Assembly (NCBI RefSeq): GCF_030823405.1
Contig: NZ_JAUSXC010000001.1
Location: forward strand, 1,781,001 to 1,845,000
Reading direction: 5' to 3'
DNA length: 64,000 nt
Source of the DNA: Chryseobacterium ginsenosidimutans
GTDB taxonomy: Bacteria > Bacteroidota > Bacteroidia > Flavobacteriales > Weeksellaceae
A program made the position numbers and the translations under genes. Below the pieces are notes generated by a model. It had not been told where the DNA came from, ran no database searches, and saw nothing but the letters and a program-made list of their open reading frames with translations. This document shows, piece after piece, positions 35,460 to 43,713 of the stretch (its first letter is position 1; every line of letters starts with the position of its first letter).

Positions 35460-37319
35460 TTACTGATTCACAGGTGTTTTCGGCATTCTTTCACAAATCA
35501 TTCCAATTAAAAAGAAAGATTTAAATTTTACTTCTTCTCTTTGTAATTTGTATTCCAGATTTAATGGATTTGTATTGGTAACGCTAAAATTTTGCTGTAA
35601 AACTGCATAATCATCTACTCTGAGTTCGATGCTGTATTCTCCGACCGGGATCATTTGGGTAATCATTCCGATTTCGTTGGTTTCTATCTCATAAAATCTG
35701 CTGTTATTCGTTCCTTTGATGGAAATTGCACATTTATAAACGGGATCATTATTTATTTTATCGAAGACTTTAAACTGTACCAATGCTGTTGTAGGTGGCA
35801 CAGGCACAGGAAATTTGATCGGAACAAATATTCCGGGAACTCTTATTGGAGTTGCAATAATTGGTGTTACAGGTTTTATGGGGGTTGGCTGAGGTTGAAC
35901 AGGTGTTTCAACAGACGTTACAGGTCTTAAATTTCTTACTCCTCCAAAAACATTCATATTAATTTTATTATTAAAAGCAACATTGGGATTTCCTTTTATG
36001 GTTTCTGCAACAGGCCGGCTGGTAGCTTTTTCGATAGGTTTCGGATTGAAATCAGCAGTTGTAGATCTCATGGGTTCTGCATTCGCTGTTTTTCTGCTCA
36101 TTATATTTAATTGGTCGGATTTTATAGTTCTTACATTGGTAACAGCTTTCAAAAATTTCTGATTGTTATTTTTATTTACAAAAAGCTGTTGTTTCATGAT
36201 TAACGGACCAAAATAAATCAGTTGATTAGGATTATTTACCGTATCATTTGTAATAGATGGATCTAAAACAATCTTTAAATTTTTAATCAGCATCATCGTT
36301 TTAGGAAAAGCAGGTAATTTAAAATCCGTTGAAATCGTTTGTCCGTCTGATATTTTTTTAGGTTCTTTCCATTCAAAAAGTGCAGACATCATAAAGTTTT
36401 TGTTGAACCAGTTTCTTTTTAAATGAACAAAAGAATAATCTACTTCCACAGCCTGAATTACACTTTCATCATAATCAATTGAGAGAATTTCGGAAGGCAG
36501 ATTTTCATTGCTGTTTTTAGCGGTTTGATGCAAGGTTTCAAGCTCGGCTTTTTCTATTCTTATATTATTCCAACCCGATTCGTTTTCCATGAAATCGTAT
36601 GGGATAAAATTAATATCATGAATAGAAGAATTGCTGATAACATCTGTTTTTTCCGCAGCATCGAAAGTGTTTTTTGCATTTTGGGCCATTGCCAGATAAA
36701 GATCTGCATCAGAAGCTTTGTTGATTCTTGTTAATTCTTTTTCAATCAAATCTTTACTGCCTTTTACTTTCCATTCAGAAAAAGAAAGTTCTTTTATATT
36801 GTTGAGGTTGATTAGCTGATCGTTCCAGTTATTTTTTTCATCATCAGTTGTAAGTGCATCAAATAATTCAAGATGAGAAGTTATGTTGTTAACTGCTGTT
36901 TCGTGATTTGTCAAATATTTTTTGTAAGCCTTAAATTCTTTGGTTTCAGCGTTTTTTGAATCATAAAGAACGGTACTTTGGCTAGCAACAACCTTTTCTA
37001 AATTTTCCTCAAGATTCTTTAAATTATTTTTATCCAAAATATCTCTGTAAATATCAAATAGAGAATTATTAGGGTTCAGATCCCAAAAGTTAGGTGAAAT
37101 AGGAACAGAATTCAGTTCATAAGCCACATTTTGCTTTTTAATAATGGAAAGTGCTTTTTTTTGATCGTCATTCAATAAACTTTGAGGCTTTAATAATTCA
37201 AGCTCCTCATTTTCATAAATTCTCAAAGATGGGCAAATCATTGGTAAGTCATTCTCCATCGAGCTTTGCGACGTATAAATGTCTCTGAGTTTTTGGTAAA
37301 CGGCAACAAAGTATTTCAT
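35460..37319 (-). CDS. Unrecognised 619-aa protein with proline-rich linker and C-terminal Ig-like/carboxypeptidase-regulatory-like domain
   Basis: No signal peptide or membrane helix. The first ~280 residues are helical and charged. Around residue 303 comes VHLKRNWFNKNF, then EPKKISDGQ, LPAFPKTMMLIKNLKIVLD; this block aligns with the 533-residue neighbour. A Pro-rich linker (PQPTPIKPVTPI, about residues 470-510) leads to a beta-sandwich-like domain (VQFKVFDKINNDPVYKCAI, GEYSIELRVDDYAVLQQNF) of carboxypeptidase-regulatory type. The end, FFLIGMICERMPKTP, again matches the neighbour's end. Family unknown. Second gene of the muramidase cassette. Confidence 0.6.
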   Translation of the reverse strand: MKYFVAVYQKLRDIYTSQSSMENDLPMICPSLRIYENEELELLKPQSLLNDDQKKALSIIKKQNVAYELNSVPISPNFWDLNPNNSLFDIYRDILDKNNLKNLEENLEKVVASQSTVLYDSKNAETKEFKAYKKYLTNHETAVNNITSHLELFDALTTDDEKNNWNDQLINLNNIKELSFSEWKVKGSKDLIEKELTRINKASDADLYLAMAQNAKNTFDAAEKTDVISNSSIHDINFIPYDFMENESGWNNIRIEKAELETLHQTAKNSNENLPSEILSIDYDESVIQAVEVDYSFVHLKRNWFNKNFMMSALFEWKEPKKISDGQTISTDFKLPAFPKTMMLIKNLKIVLDPSITNDTVNNPNQLIYFGPLIMKQQLFVNKNNNQKFLKAVTNVRTIKSDQLNIMSRKTANAEPMRSTTADFNPKPIEKATSRPVAETIKGNPNVAFNNKINMNVFGGVRNLRPVTSVETPVQPQPTPIKPVTPIIATPIRVPGIFVPIKFPVPVPPTTALVQFKVFDKINNDPVYKCAISIKGTNNSRFYEIETNEIGMITQMIPVGEYSIELRVDDYAVLQQNFSVTNTNPLNLEYKLQREEVKFKSFFLIGMICERMPKTPVNQ

Positions 37320-37463
37320 GGCTTTAAGTTTTAGGTATTGGTTTTTATTGATTGAAATTCTTGACCTCTTTGCTGAATAGAACGGTTATGCGATCCTAAA
37401 AACAGTTCATTTGTTAAAAGAAATCTTAGCAGCTTTGCGTTAAAAATCAATCAGTTTTTTATA

Positions 37464-37496
37464 AATAACCGACAGAAAAAACTCCTGCCGGTTATT
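37464..37496 (-). terminator. Terminator-like hairpin between the two large cassette genes
   Basis: AATAACCGACAG (37464-37475) pairs with CTGCCGGTTATT (37485-37496) with one G-T type mismatch. On the minus strand it follows the 533-aa gene by 17 nt, with only a short A/T-rich tail, so it may be partial. Confidence 0.55.
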
Positions 37497-37512
37497 CTTT
37501 ATGAGAAGGATA

Positions 37513-39114
37513 TTATGATTTACCGTCTGTCCAAACCTTGATATCCGGATTTGGATTTGGAGATTTTGGAACTACATGACATTTATATCCGATAATATAA
37601 ATACCGTTTGACTGTAGGTTTTTACCCTTCCAGTTTGCATCGGCTTGTGAGTTTTGGTTTTCGTAATTATGGCTTCCACCGAATACGAATGGCCCGATTC
37701 CCACTGCTGCGCCGCTGCTGATTTTTGTACTTGCTGCTTTGTAGGCAGTGCTGTTTTCACTGAAATCTAATATTACGTCTCTTGCAATGATCAATTCTGT
37801 AACGATCATCGGCATTAATCCTTTTCCTTTACCATCACTGATGATGTCGCCGTTTAATGCCTGAGGAGAATTTTCGTGAAGTTTCCAGTATTTTGATTCT
37901 ACAAATTCTTCGCTGAACCATCCTCTTTCCACTCTTACTTTTCCAAGTTTAAATGAAATTTTAAGATTGCTAAAATCTGTATTCATCGATGTTCTTGATG
38001 TATTACCGCTGTTTCTCGCACCAATACTGAATAATCCCATGCTGAATCCTGCTCCCGCGCTCCAGTTGTGAATGCTTTTAGAATAATCGCTGTGCGCACT
38101 TCCTTCATACATTGAGATTTTTGGCCAGTTTTTAGATTCTTTCAATGCGTTTGCAGAAATCGGGATAGATGGAGAATAATTAATATAATCGATCACTCTC
38201 GTTCTCTGGCTATTTCTGAATTCTGACTGAAGACGTTTTTTGATGACCAACATATGTTTTTCTTCAATTTCGCTCAGATAATTCTGAATTCTTTCAACAG
38301 CTTCTTTGTAACCTAGAGATTGCCATGCTTTTAGTGATGCATCTTCTCTCTTTTTCATGTTTTTACCGTCGATAGATAAAGTTGCCATTGCATCCGGATC
38401 GCCGTTGTCAGCGTCAATTCTTATTGAATTATTGGTATCAACAATATCGTAATATTTCATTTGATACTCAATATATTTAGAATACATCGGAGCGACAAAA
38501 GTTTGGTGTAATTCCGGTTTGTTTAAATCATCAACGGGAGCATTTTCATCAAAATCAGGGTTTTTTACTACTTTAATTTTGAAAAGTTTATTTCTTAGCT
38601 TTTCAAGATTTTTTTCAACTTTCGGATCCATTGGCGTATCAACTACAACAGACCATTGCATCAAATCTTCATATACTTTAGAAACTCTTTTCGAAGAATC
38701 ATTAAAAATAGTGATCTGTCTTCCGTTTCCGTTCGGTGTAAGTGGTGGCAATTGCGAAGGGATAGCGTCTACCATGGCAGAAAACTGTTCCATCTGAAGA
38801 TATTTACGGAACTTGCTGTCTTTCATCGCATTTTGGAATTCTTCTAAATTGGTTTTAGGATTTCCGTTGGCATCCAGAATTGGTTTTCCTGTTCCGTCCA
38901 ATAATGGTTTTGGAGCCGGAGCATTTCCGAATAAACCATTTAATGCATAATCGAAAGTGTCTTCTGTTAATGTAATTCCGATCGGGTCGAATGCGATAAA
39001 GTCATTTGGACCGATAGAATCCGGATCTCCTCCGTTTGTAATAGAATCATAAACTTGTTTTAAAAGCATGCTCATTAATGAGTTTGATCTTGCTTCTTGA
39101 GTTAGTGTTGGCAT
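37513..39114 (-). CDS. Unrecognised 533-aa protein with Gly/Ser-rich amphipathic segments
   Basis: No signal peptide. The N-terminal half is helical (LMSMLLKQVYDSITNGGDP, later KEAVERIQNYLSEIEEKHML). A segment near residue 355 (WSAGAGFSMGLFSIGARN) and one near residue 475 (ISSGAAVGIGPFVFGGSHN) alternate small/hydrophobic and polar residues as in membrane-inserting beta-hairpins. VRVERGWFSEEF near residue 395, DIISDGKGKGLMPM, and RDVILD recur in the adjacent 619-residue protein, as does the C-terminal pattern YIIGYKCHVVPKSP. Family unknown; a pore-forming or structural role is speculation. First gene of the cassette. Confidence 0.6.
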   Translation of the reverse strand: MPTLTQEARSNSLMSMLLKQVYDSITNGGDPDSIGPNDFIAFDPIGITLTEDTFDYALNGLFGNAPAPKPLLDGTGKPILDANGNPKTNLEEFQNAMKDSKFRKYLQMEQFSAMVDAIPSQLPPLTPNGNGRQITIFNDSSKRVSKVYEDLMQWSVVVDTPMDPKVEKNLEKLRNKLFKIKVVKNPDFDENAPVDDLNKPELHQTFVAPMYSKYIEYQMKYYDIVDTNNSIRIDADNGDPDAMATLSIDGKNMKKREDASLKAWQSLGYKEAVERIQNYLSEIEEKHMLVIKKRLQSEFRNSQRTRVIDYINYSPSIPISANALKESKNWPKISMYEGSAHSDYSKSIHNWSAGAGFSMGLFSIGARNSGNTSRTSMNTDFSNLKISFKLGKVRVERGWFSEEFVESKYWKLHENSPQALNGDIISDGKGKGLMPMIVTELIIARDVILDFSENSTAYKAASTKISSGAAVGIGPFVFGGSHNYENQNSQADANWKGKNLQSNGIYIIGYKCHVVPKSPNPNPDIKVWTDGKS

Positions 39115-39498
39115 AATTATAAGTTTTTAGGTTTTCTTTTGCTTACTCTTTTCGGTTTTCAGCGTTCCCGATTTTGTATGGTACAAATATCTATTAGATG
39201 AACAAGGAATTAATCAGTGATTTTCCGATTTTAAGATGTGGTTTTTACGATAAACTGATTTTTGTTAAATATTCTAAATTAATATTGAGTTATTATTCAA
39301 TATTATTAATATGTATTTCCCTTATAAATAAGCAGTTGTTATTTTTAGCACTGTTAATTTTGTTACATTATTATAATTATTTTTAAAATGTTATGATTTT
39401 AACAATTTTTTGGCAGATATTTTGATATTGAATCAATACTTATCGATAAGGGCTATAAAAACTAATAATCACAAATTTTAACAGTTTAAATATTTATA
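39115..39498. other. Gene-free stretch, 384 bp
   Basis: Divergent spacer between the muramidase cassette and tonB, strongly AT-rich. It contains a 12-bp perfect palindrome CTTATCGATAAG at 39439-39450 some 50 nt upstream of tonB. A 62-codon frame at 39198-39386 is rich in Ile/Leu/Tyr from AT bias and I do not accept it as a gene. Confidence 0.5.
39439..39450. promoter_or_regulatory. 12-bp palindrome, possible operator upstream of tonB
   Basis: CTTATCGATAAG is a perfect palindrome 49 nt before the tonB ATG. No regulator can be assigned. Confidence 0.3.
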
Positions 39499-40341
39499 GT
39501 GATGAAACACATACATCAAAATCAAGAATTTCGCTTTAATGAAGTTCTTTTCGAACACCGTAATAAAGAATATGGTGCTTATGCTTTAAGAAATGAATCA
39601 GACAGAATACTAACCAAAGCGCTTTTTGTAGGAGTGAGTTTGTTGGCTGCGATTTCAATTACACCTATAGTTATTAATGCATTTAAAACTCCTGCAGTAT
39701 CAGATACAGGAGGTTATGTATTACCTCCGCCAGTTTATATCGTTGAAACTGAAGATCCGCCCGCAGATGTTTTACCACCTAAAGCTACACCTCCGCCAAG
39801 TGTGAAACAATTTGATAATACTGTTCCTACTCCAACTAAAAATGCGGTTGAACCTAAAAAAGAGGAGATTCCAGATGACGCTGTTGCTGGTTTTAAAAAT
39901 GATTTTAAAGCTGAACCTGCTAAACCAAATACTTATACACCTCCAGCTCCAGTTATTGGAACAGGAACTATACCATCTGTAAAGCCACAGTTAATAGTTC
40001 CTGAAAAAGATCCTAACGAAATTGTAGGGGCAGATGGTCTCAGTGTTGAAGCGAATTTTGCCGGGGGAATCGAGTCATTCAGAAATAAAGTAATAAATAA
40101 TTTTGATGGATCTGGTTTTGAATCTGATGATTTGATGAGAACTACAGTTACTTTTATTGTAGAAATTGACGGAACAATCTCAAATATTAAAGCTAATGGT
40201 ACTAATGTTGATTTTAATAGTGAAGCAATGAGAACTGTAAGAGCTATTTCGGCAAAAGGAAAATGGACTCCAGGAAAAAATAAAAAAGGAGAATCGGTAA
40301 GAAGTTATTTCAAATTTCCAATCTCTATGAAGCTTGAGTAA
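39499..40341 (+). CDS. tonB: Energy transducer TonB
   Basis: 280 residues. A cytoplasmic N-terminus typical of Bacteroidetes TonB (FNEVLFEHRNKEYGAYALR) is followed by one membrane helix (about residues 34-55), a Pro-rich periplasmic linker (PPPVYIVETEDPPADVLPP, TPPPSVKQ) and the TonB_C domain with MRTTVTFIVEIDGTISNIK and ISAKGKWTPGKNKKGESV. It couples proton motive force to outer-membrane TonB-dependent receptors. Probably not cotranscribed with parA (terminator between). Confidence 0.93.
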   Translation: MMKHIHQNQEFRFNEVLFEHRNKEYGAYALRNESDRILTKALFVGVSLLAAISITPIVINAFKTPAVSDTGGYVLPPPVYIVETEDPPADVLPPKATPPPSVKQFDNTVPTPTKNAVEPKKEEIPDDAVAGFKNDFKAEPAKPNTYTPPAPVIGTGTIPSVKPQLIVPEKDPNEIVGADGLSVEANFAGGIESFRNKVINNFDGSGFESDDLMRTTVTFIVEIDGTISNIKANGTNVDFNSEAMRTVRAISAKGKWTPGKNKKGESVRSYFKFPISMKLE

Positions 40342-40368
40342 TCAATAAAAAAAACAAATCTTAATAAG

Positions 40369-40406
40369 TTATCCACAAAGAATTTTTTTTGTGGATAATT
40401 TTTTTT
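40369..40406. terminator. Inverted pair of DnaA-box-like sequences acting as terminator
   Basis: TTATCCACA (40369-40377) and TGTGGATAA (40390-40398) are the two arms of an 11-bp stem followed by eight Ts. As a hairpin it terminates tonB; each arm also equals the DnaA box TTATNCACA. Confidence 0.7.
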
Positions 40407-40482
40407 ATTGTTAATGTGCTTATTAACAATATTTTAACTCAAATTTCGTTTTATCCATTCATTCAGAGCAAGGAAAAATGTG

Positions 40483-40490
40483 TACTTTTG
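40483..40490 (+). promoter_or_regulatory. -7 promoter element of parAB
   Basis: TACTTTTG, exact TAnnTTTG match, 18 nt before the parA ATG. Confidence 0.6.
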
Positions 40491-40508
40491 AGGCTTAAAG
40501 TTCTAATA

Positions 40509-41282
40509 ATGGCAAAAATCATAGGTATCGCTAATCAGAAAGGAGGAGTTGGAAAAACTACAACAGCTGTCAATTTAGCCGCAGCATTAGGGGTATTAGA
40601 AAAGAAAATATTAATCATTGATGCTGATCCGCAGGCAAATGCAACCTCAGGTTTGGGAGTTGAAGATGTTCAGTATTCTACATATAATTTATTGGAGCAC
40701 AGCATGGATACAAGGTCTTGTATCAAGCAAACGGCTACACCGAATTTGGATATCGTTCCTTCTCACATCGATTTAGTTGCTGCAGAGATCGAATTGGTAG
40801 ACAAGCAAGACCGTGAGTACATGTTGAAAAAAGCATTGGCAACAGTAAGAGATGATTATGATTATATTATTATTGATTGCGCGCCGAGCTTAGGCTTGAT
40901 TACGGTAAATGCTCTTACGGCTGCTGATTCTGTAATTATCCCGATTCAGTGTGAGTATTTTGCACTTGAAGGTCTTGGGAAATTATTGAATACGATTAAA
41001 AACGTTCAGAAAATTCATAATAAAGATTTAGATATTGAAGGTTTGCTTCTTACGATGTACGACAGCAGATTGAGATTGTCTAATCAGGTTGTGGAAGAGG
41101 TAAATGCACACTTTCCTGAGATGGTTTTTGAAACAATTATCAGCAGAAACGTTAGATTGAGTGAAGCACCGAGTTTCGGAGAAAGCATCTTGAATTATGA
41201 TGCCGAAAGTAAGGGAGCAATTCAGTATATTCAGTTGGCGGAAGAGGTTTTGCTGAACAACGAAAATTTAGTAAGAAATTAA
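40509..41282 (+). CDS. parA: Chromosome partitioning ATPase ParA
   Basis: 257 residues; deviant Walker ATPase that moves ParB-DNA complexes. It starts MAKIIGIANQKGGVGKTTTA (KGGVGKTT deviant Walker A), with DADPQANAT, IIDCAPSLGLIT (Walker B) and late RNVRLSEAPSFGESI. Start ATG 40509 is fixed by that motif and by the promoter just upstream. Followed by parB after 33 nt. Confidence 0.95.
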   Translation: MAKIIGIANQKGGVGKTTTAVNLAAALGVLEKKILIIDADPQANATSGLGVEDVQYSTYNLLEHSMDTRSCIKQTATPNLDIVPSHIDLVAAEIELVDKQDREYMLKKALATVRDDYDYIIIDCAPSLGLITVNALTAADSVIIPIQCEYFALEGLGKLLNTIKNVQKIHNKDLDIEGLLLTMYDSRLRLSNQVVEEVNAHFPEMVFETIISRNVRLSEAPSFGESILNYDAESKGAIQYIQLAEEVLLNNENLVRN

Positions 41283-41315
41283 AAAGAAGTTTAAGTCATC
41301 AACTTAAAGCATAAT

Positions 41316-42206
41316 ATGAAGGACAAAAAAAGAGCGATGGGACGTGGTTTGGGTGCAATTCTAAGTGCTGAATCCAAAGCTACGATCAACTCTGCAACTG
41401 ATGAAGGAGCAGACAAATTTGTGGGGAATATTGTAGAAATTGCAATAGAAGATATATATCCCAATGCAACCCAGCCAAGAACTTATTTTGACGAAAAGGC
41501 ATTAAACGAACTTGCTCAATCAATCAAGAATTTAGGTGTAATTCAGCCAATTACATTAAGAAAAGATGGTGAAAAGTTTGAAATCATATCTGGGGAAAGA
41601 CGTTTCAGGGCAAGTAAAATTGCAGGATTAGAATCTATTCCTTCATACATCCGTTTGGTGAATGATCAGGAGCTTCTTGAGATGGCTCTTGTGGAAAATA
41701 TCCAAAGGGAAGATCTTGATGCGATCGAAATTGCATTAACCTACCAGAGATTAATGGACGAAATCGGTCTTACTCAGGAAAATCTTAGCCAAAGAGTGGG
41801 TAAGGACAGAAGTACGATTACGAACTCGATCAGATTATTAAGATTAAATCCGGATATTCAGAATGCAATCCGAAGCGGTGAGATTTCTGCAGGTCACGGA
41901 AGAGCAATAATAAGTCTTGAAAATGAAGAGCATCAGCAGATTTTATTTGATTTAATTATTAAAGAAAAACTAAATGTTCGTCAGGCTGAACAAGCCGCTA
42001 CAGCTTTAAAAAATCCAAAATCTCCGGCTGCTAAAAAAGCAAAAGCCGAGCTTTCTAATAATTATAAAAGAGTGCAAAAAACGATTGCAGATATTTTAGA
42101 TGTAAAAGTGGAGATTAAAGCCTTAGGAAATGGTAAAAAAGGAAAAATTGTTCTGGATTTCAAAAATGAAGATGAGCTGGAATATATTTTATCTCATATT
42201 AAATAA
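41316..42206 (+). CDS. parB: ParB/Spo0J chromosome partitioning protein
   Basis: 296 residues. N-terminal GRGLGAIL, then IYPNATQPRTYFDEKALNEL and GERRFRASKIAGL (CTPase/ParB-N domain, GERR box), HTH around LSQRVGKDRSTITNSIRLLRL, and GEISAGHGRAI. It binds parS and loads SMC. No parS consensus was spotted in the window. It abuts the next gene with no spacer. Confidence 0.95.
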   Translation: MKDKKRAMGRGLGAILSAESKATINSATDEGADKFVGNIVEIAIEDIYPNATQPRTYFDEKALNELAQSIKNLGVIQPITLRKDGEKFEIISGERRFRASKIAGLESIPSYIRLVNDQELLEMALVENIQREDLDAIEIALTYQRLMDEIGLTQENLSQRVGKDRSTITNSIRLLRLNPDIQNAIRSGEISAGHGRAIISLENEEHQQILFDLIIKEKLNVRQAEQAATALKNPKSPAAKKAKAELSNNYKRVQKTIADILDVKVEIKALGNGKKGKIVLDFKNEDELEYILSHIK

Positions 42207-42848
42207 ATGAAGAAAATACTTTTCACATTTTTCTTGTGTCTGTTTGCGGCTGCATATTCGCAAGTAAATCCTAATGATACGATTCGGGTAGAACATCATC
42301 CGAAAGATAGTGTGTCTGTGGAAAAAAACAATACAAAGACTGAAGCGAAAATCGTTTCGGATCTCGAAAAAGCAAACGGACCAACAAAGAAAACGTTAAA
42401 ATTAAATCCTACAAAAGCGGGATTGTATTCTGCTGTTTTACCTGGATTAGGGCAGGTTTACAATAAAAAATACTGGAAAGTTCCTATTGTTTTGGGTGCT
42501 GTAGGAGCCGGGGTCGGTATTGCTGTCTGGAATGATACCCAATATAAAAAATACCGTGAATATTACATTGCGAAACTTAACGGAACTCCAAATGAATTTG
42601 TTGATACCCACCCTTGGTTAGATAAAGTCGCACTCGGAAATGCTCAGGACAGATCAAAAAGGCAAAGAGATTATGCGATTGCAATCACAGGATTGATTTA
42701 TATCTTAAATATTGTGGATGCAGTAGTAGACGCACAATTGTATGAGCCTCGTCATGATCCGGATTTGTCTTTCGCTCCTGCTATGGTTCAGGATCAATAT
42801 GGATTTGCTCCTCCAAAAACAGGTTTAAGCTTAAGTTATAGATTTTAA
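42207..42848 (+). CDS. DUF5683 domain-containing membrane protein
   Basis: 213 residues with a signal peptide (AAAYSQ). DUF5683 core: NPTKAGLYSAVLPGLGQVYNKKYWKVPIVLG followed by a second hydrophobic stretch (YAIAITGLIYILNIVDAVVDA). Function unknown, but it lies between parB and dapB in many Bacteroidetes. Its ATG follows the parB stop directly. Confidence 0.9.
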   Translation: MKKILFTFFLCLFAAAYSQVNPNDTIRVEHHPKDSVSVEKNNTKTEAKIVSDLEKANGPTKKTLKLNPTKAGLYSAVLPGLGQVYNKKYWKVPIVLGAVGAGVGIAVWNDTQYKKYREYYIAKLNGTPNEFVDTHPWLDKVALGNAQDRSKRQRDYAIAITGLIYILNIVDAVVDAQLYEPRHDPDLSFAPAMVQDQYGFAPPKTGLSLSYRF

Positions 42849-42903
42849 TTAAAGTTGGTTTAAAACTCAAATTTGAATCACTTAAAAAATAGATAAAGGT
42901 TAT

Positions 42904-43605
42904 ATGAAAATAGCATTAGTTGGATACGGTAAAATGGGTAAAATCATTGATGAAATTGCCACAAAAAGAGGTCATGAAATCGTTGCCCGATTAAAAGAAA
43001 CCCCAACTGCTGAAAATCTTAATAATCCGGATGTAGTCATTGAGTTTTCTTTGCCTGAAGTGGCTTATGACAATATCAGAGCTTGTCTTGAAAACAAAAT
43101 TCCGGTAATCTGCGGAACAACAGGCTGGCTGGAAAAGAAAGATGAAATTGAAAAACTGGCTGTTGATAACGGAACAGCTTTCTTGTATGGTTCAAACTTT
43201 AGCTTAGGGGTAAATTTATTTTTTGCTTTAAATGAAAAGTTGGCCGATTTAATGAAAAATGTAGACGAATATTCTTGTCAGTTAGAGGAAATTCATCACA
43301 TTCATAAGCTGGATGCACCAAGTGGAACAGCAATTTCCATTGCAGAAGGTATTTTTAAACACAATCCGAAATTCGACGCCTGGAAATTAGAAGAAACTCA
43401 AGGAAATCAGTTGGGTATCTTTGCGATCCGTGAAGATGAGGTTCCGGGAACTCACAGTGTTTTCTACAGAAGCGAGGTTGATGAAATTGAAATCAAACAC
43501 ACAGCATTTAATAGAAACGGTTTTGCATTAGGGGCTGTAGTTGCAGCAGAATGGATTAAAGATAAAAAAGGAAATTTCGCGATGAAGGACGTTTTGGGAC
43601 TTTAA
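42904..43605 (+). CDS. dapB: 4-hydroxy-tetrahydrodipicolinate reductase
   Basis: 233 residues; NAD(P)H-dependent step of lysine/meso-DAP synthesis. The N-terminal nucleotide motif is GYGKMGKIID (variant of GxxGxMG); ICGTTGW, GSNFSLGVN, the catalytic HHxxKxDAPSGTA (IHHIHKLDAPSGTA) are present. Shorter than the E. coli enzyme, as is normal in this phylum. Confidence 0.96.
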   Translation: MKIALVGYGKMGKIIDEIATKRGHEIVARLKETPTAENLNNPDVVIEFSLPEVAYDNIRACLENKIPVICGTTGWLEKKDEIEKLAVDNGTAFLYGSNFSLGVNLFFALNEKLADLMKNVDEYSCQLEEIHHIHKLDAPSGTAISIAEGIFKHNPKFDAWKLEETQGNQLGIFAIREDEVPGTHSVFYRSEVDEIEIKHTAFNRNGFALGAVVAAEWIKDKKGNFAMKDVLGL

Positions 43606-43713
43606 TTTGTAACAAAATCCCTACATTGCAAACTAATTGTAGTAAATGATCAGCAATAAAATTCTCGTTGCTCATTGCTAATTACTCATATTATAGATTA
43701 GGCACAAAAATTT

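Noticed and set aside
34557..39114. Prophage remnant
   Set aside because: Apart from the endolysin-like muramidase no capsid, tail, terminase or integrase genes are present.
39198..39386. 62-codon open frame between the 533-aa gene and tonB
   Set aside because: Composition (mostly Ile, Leu, Tyr, Lys) follows from AT bias; no domain, no promoter or other support.
40369..40509. Chromosomal replication origin
   Set aside because: Only two boxes, both explained as terminator arms; no dnaA gene or box cluster in the window.
40509..42206. parS centromere site near parAB
   Set aside because: Scanned by eye for TGTTTCACGTGAAACA-like sequence; none seen in the window.
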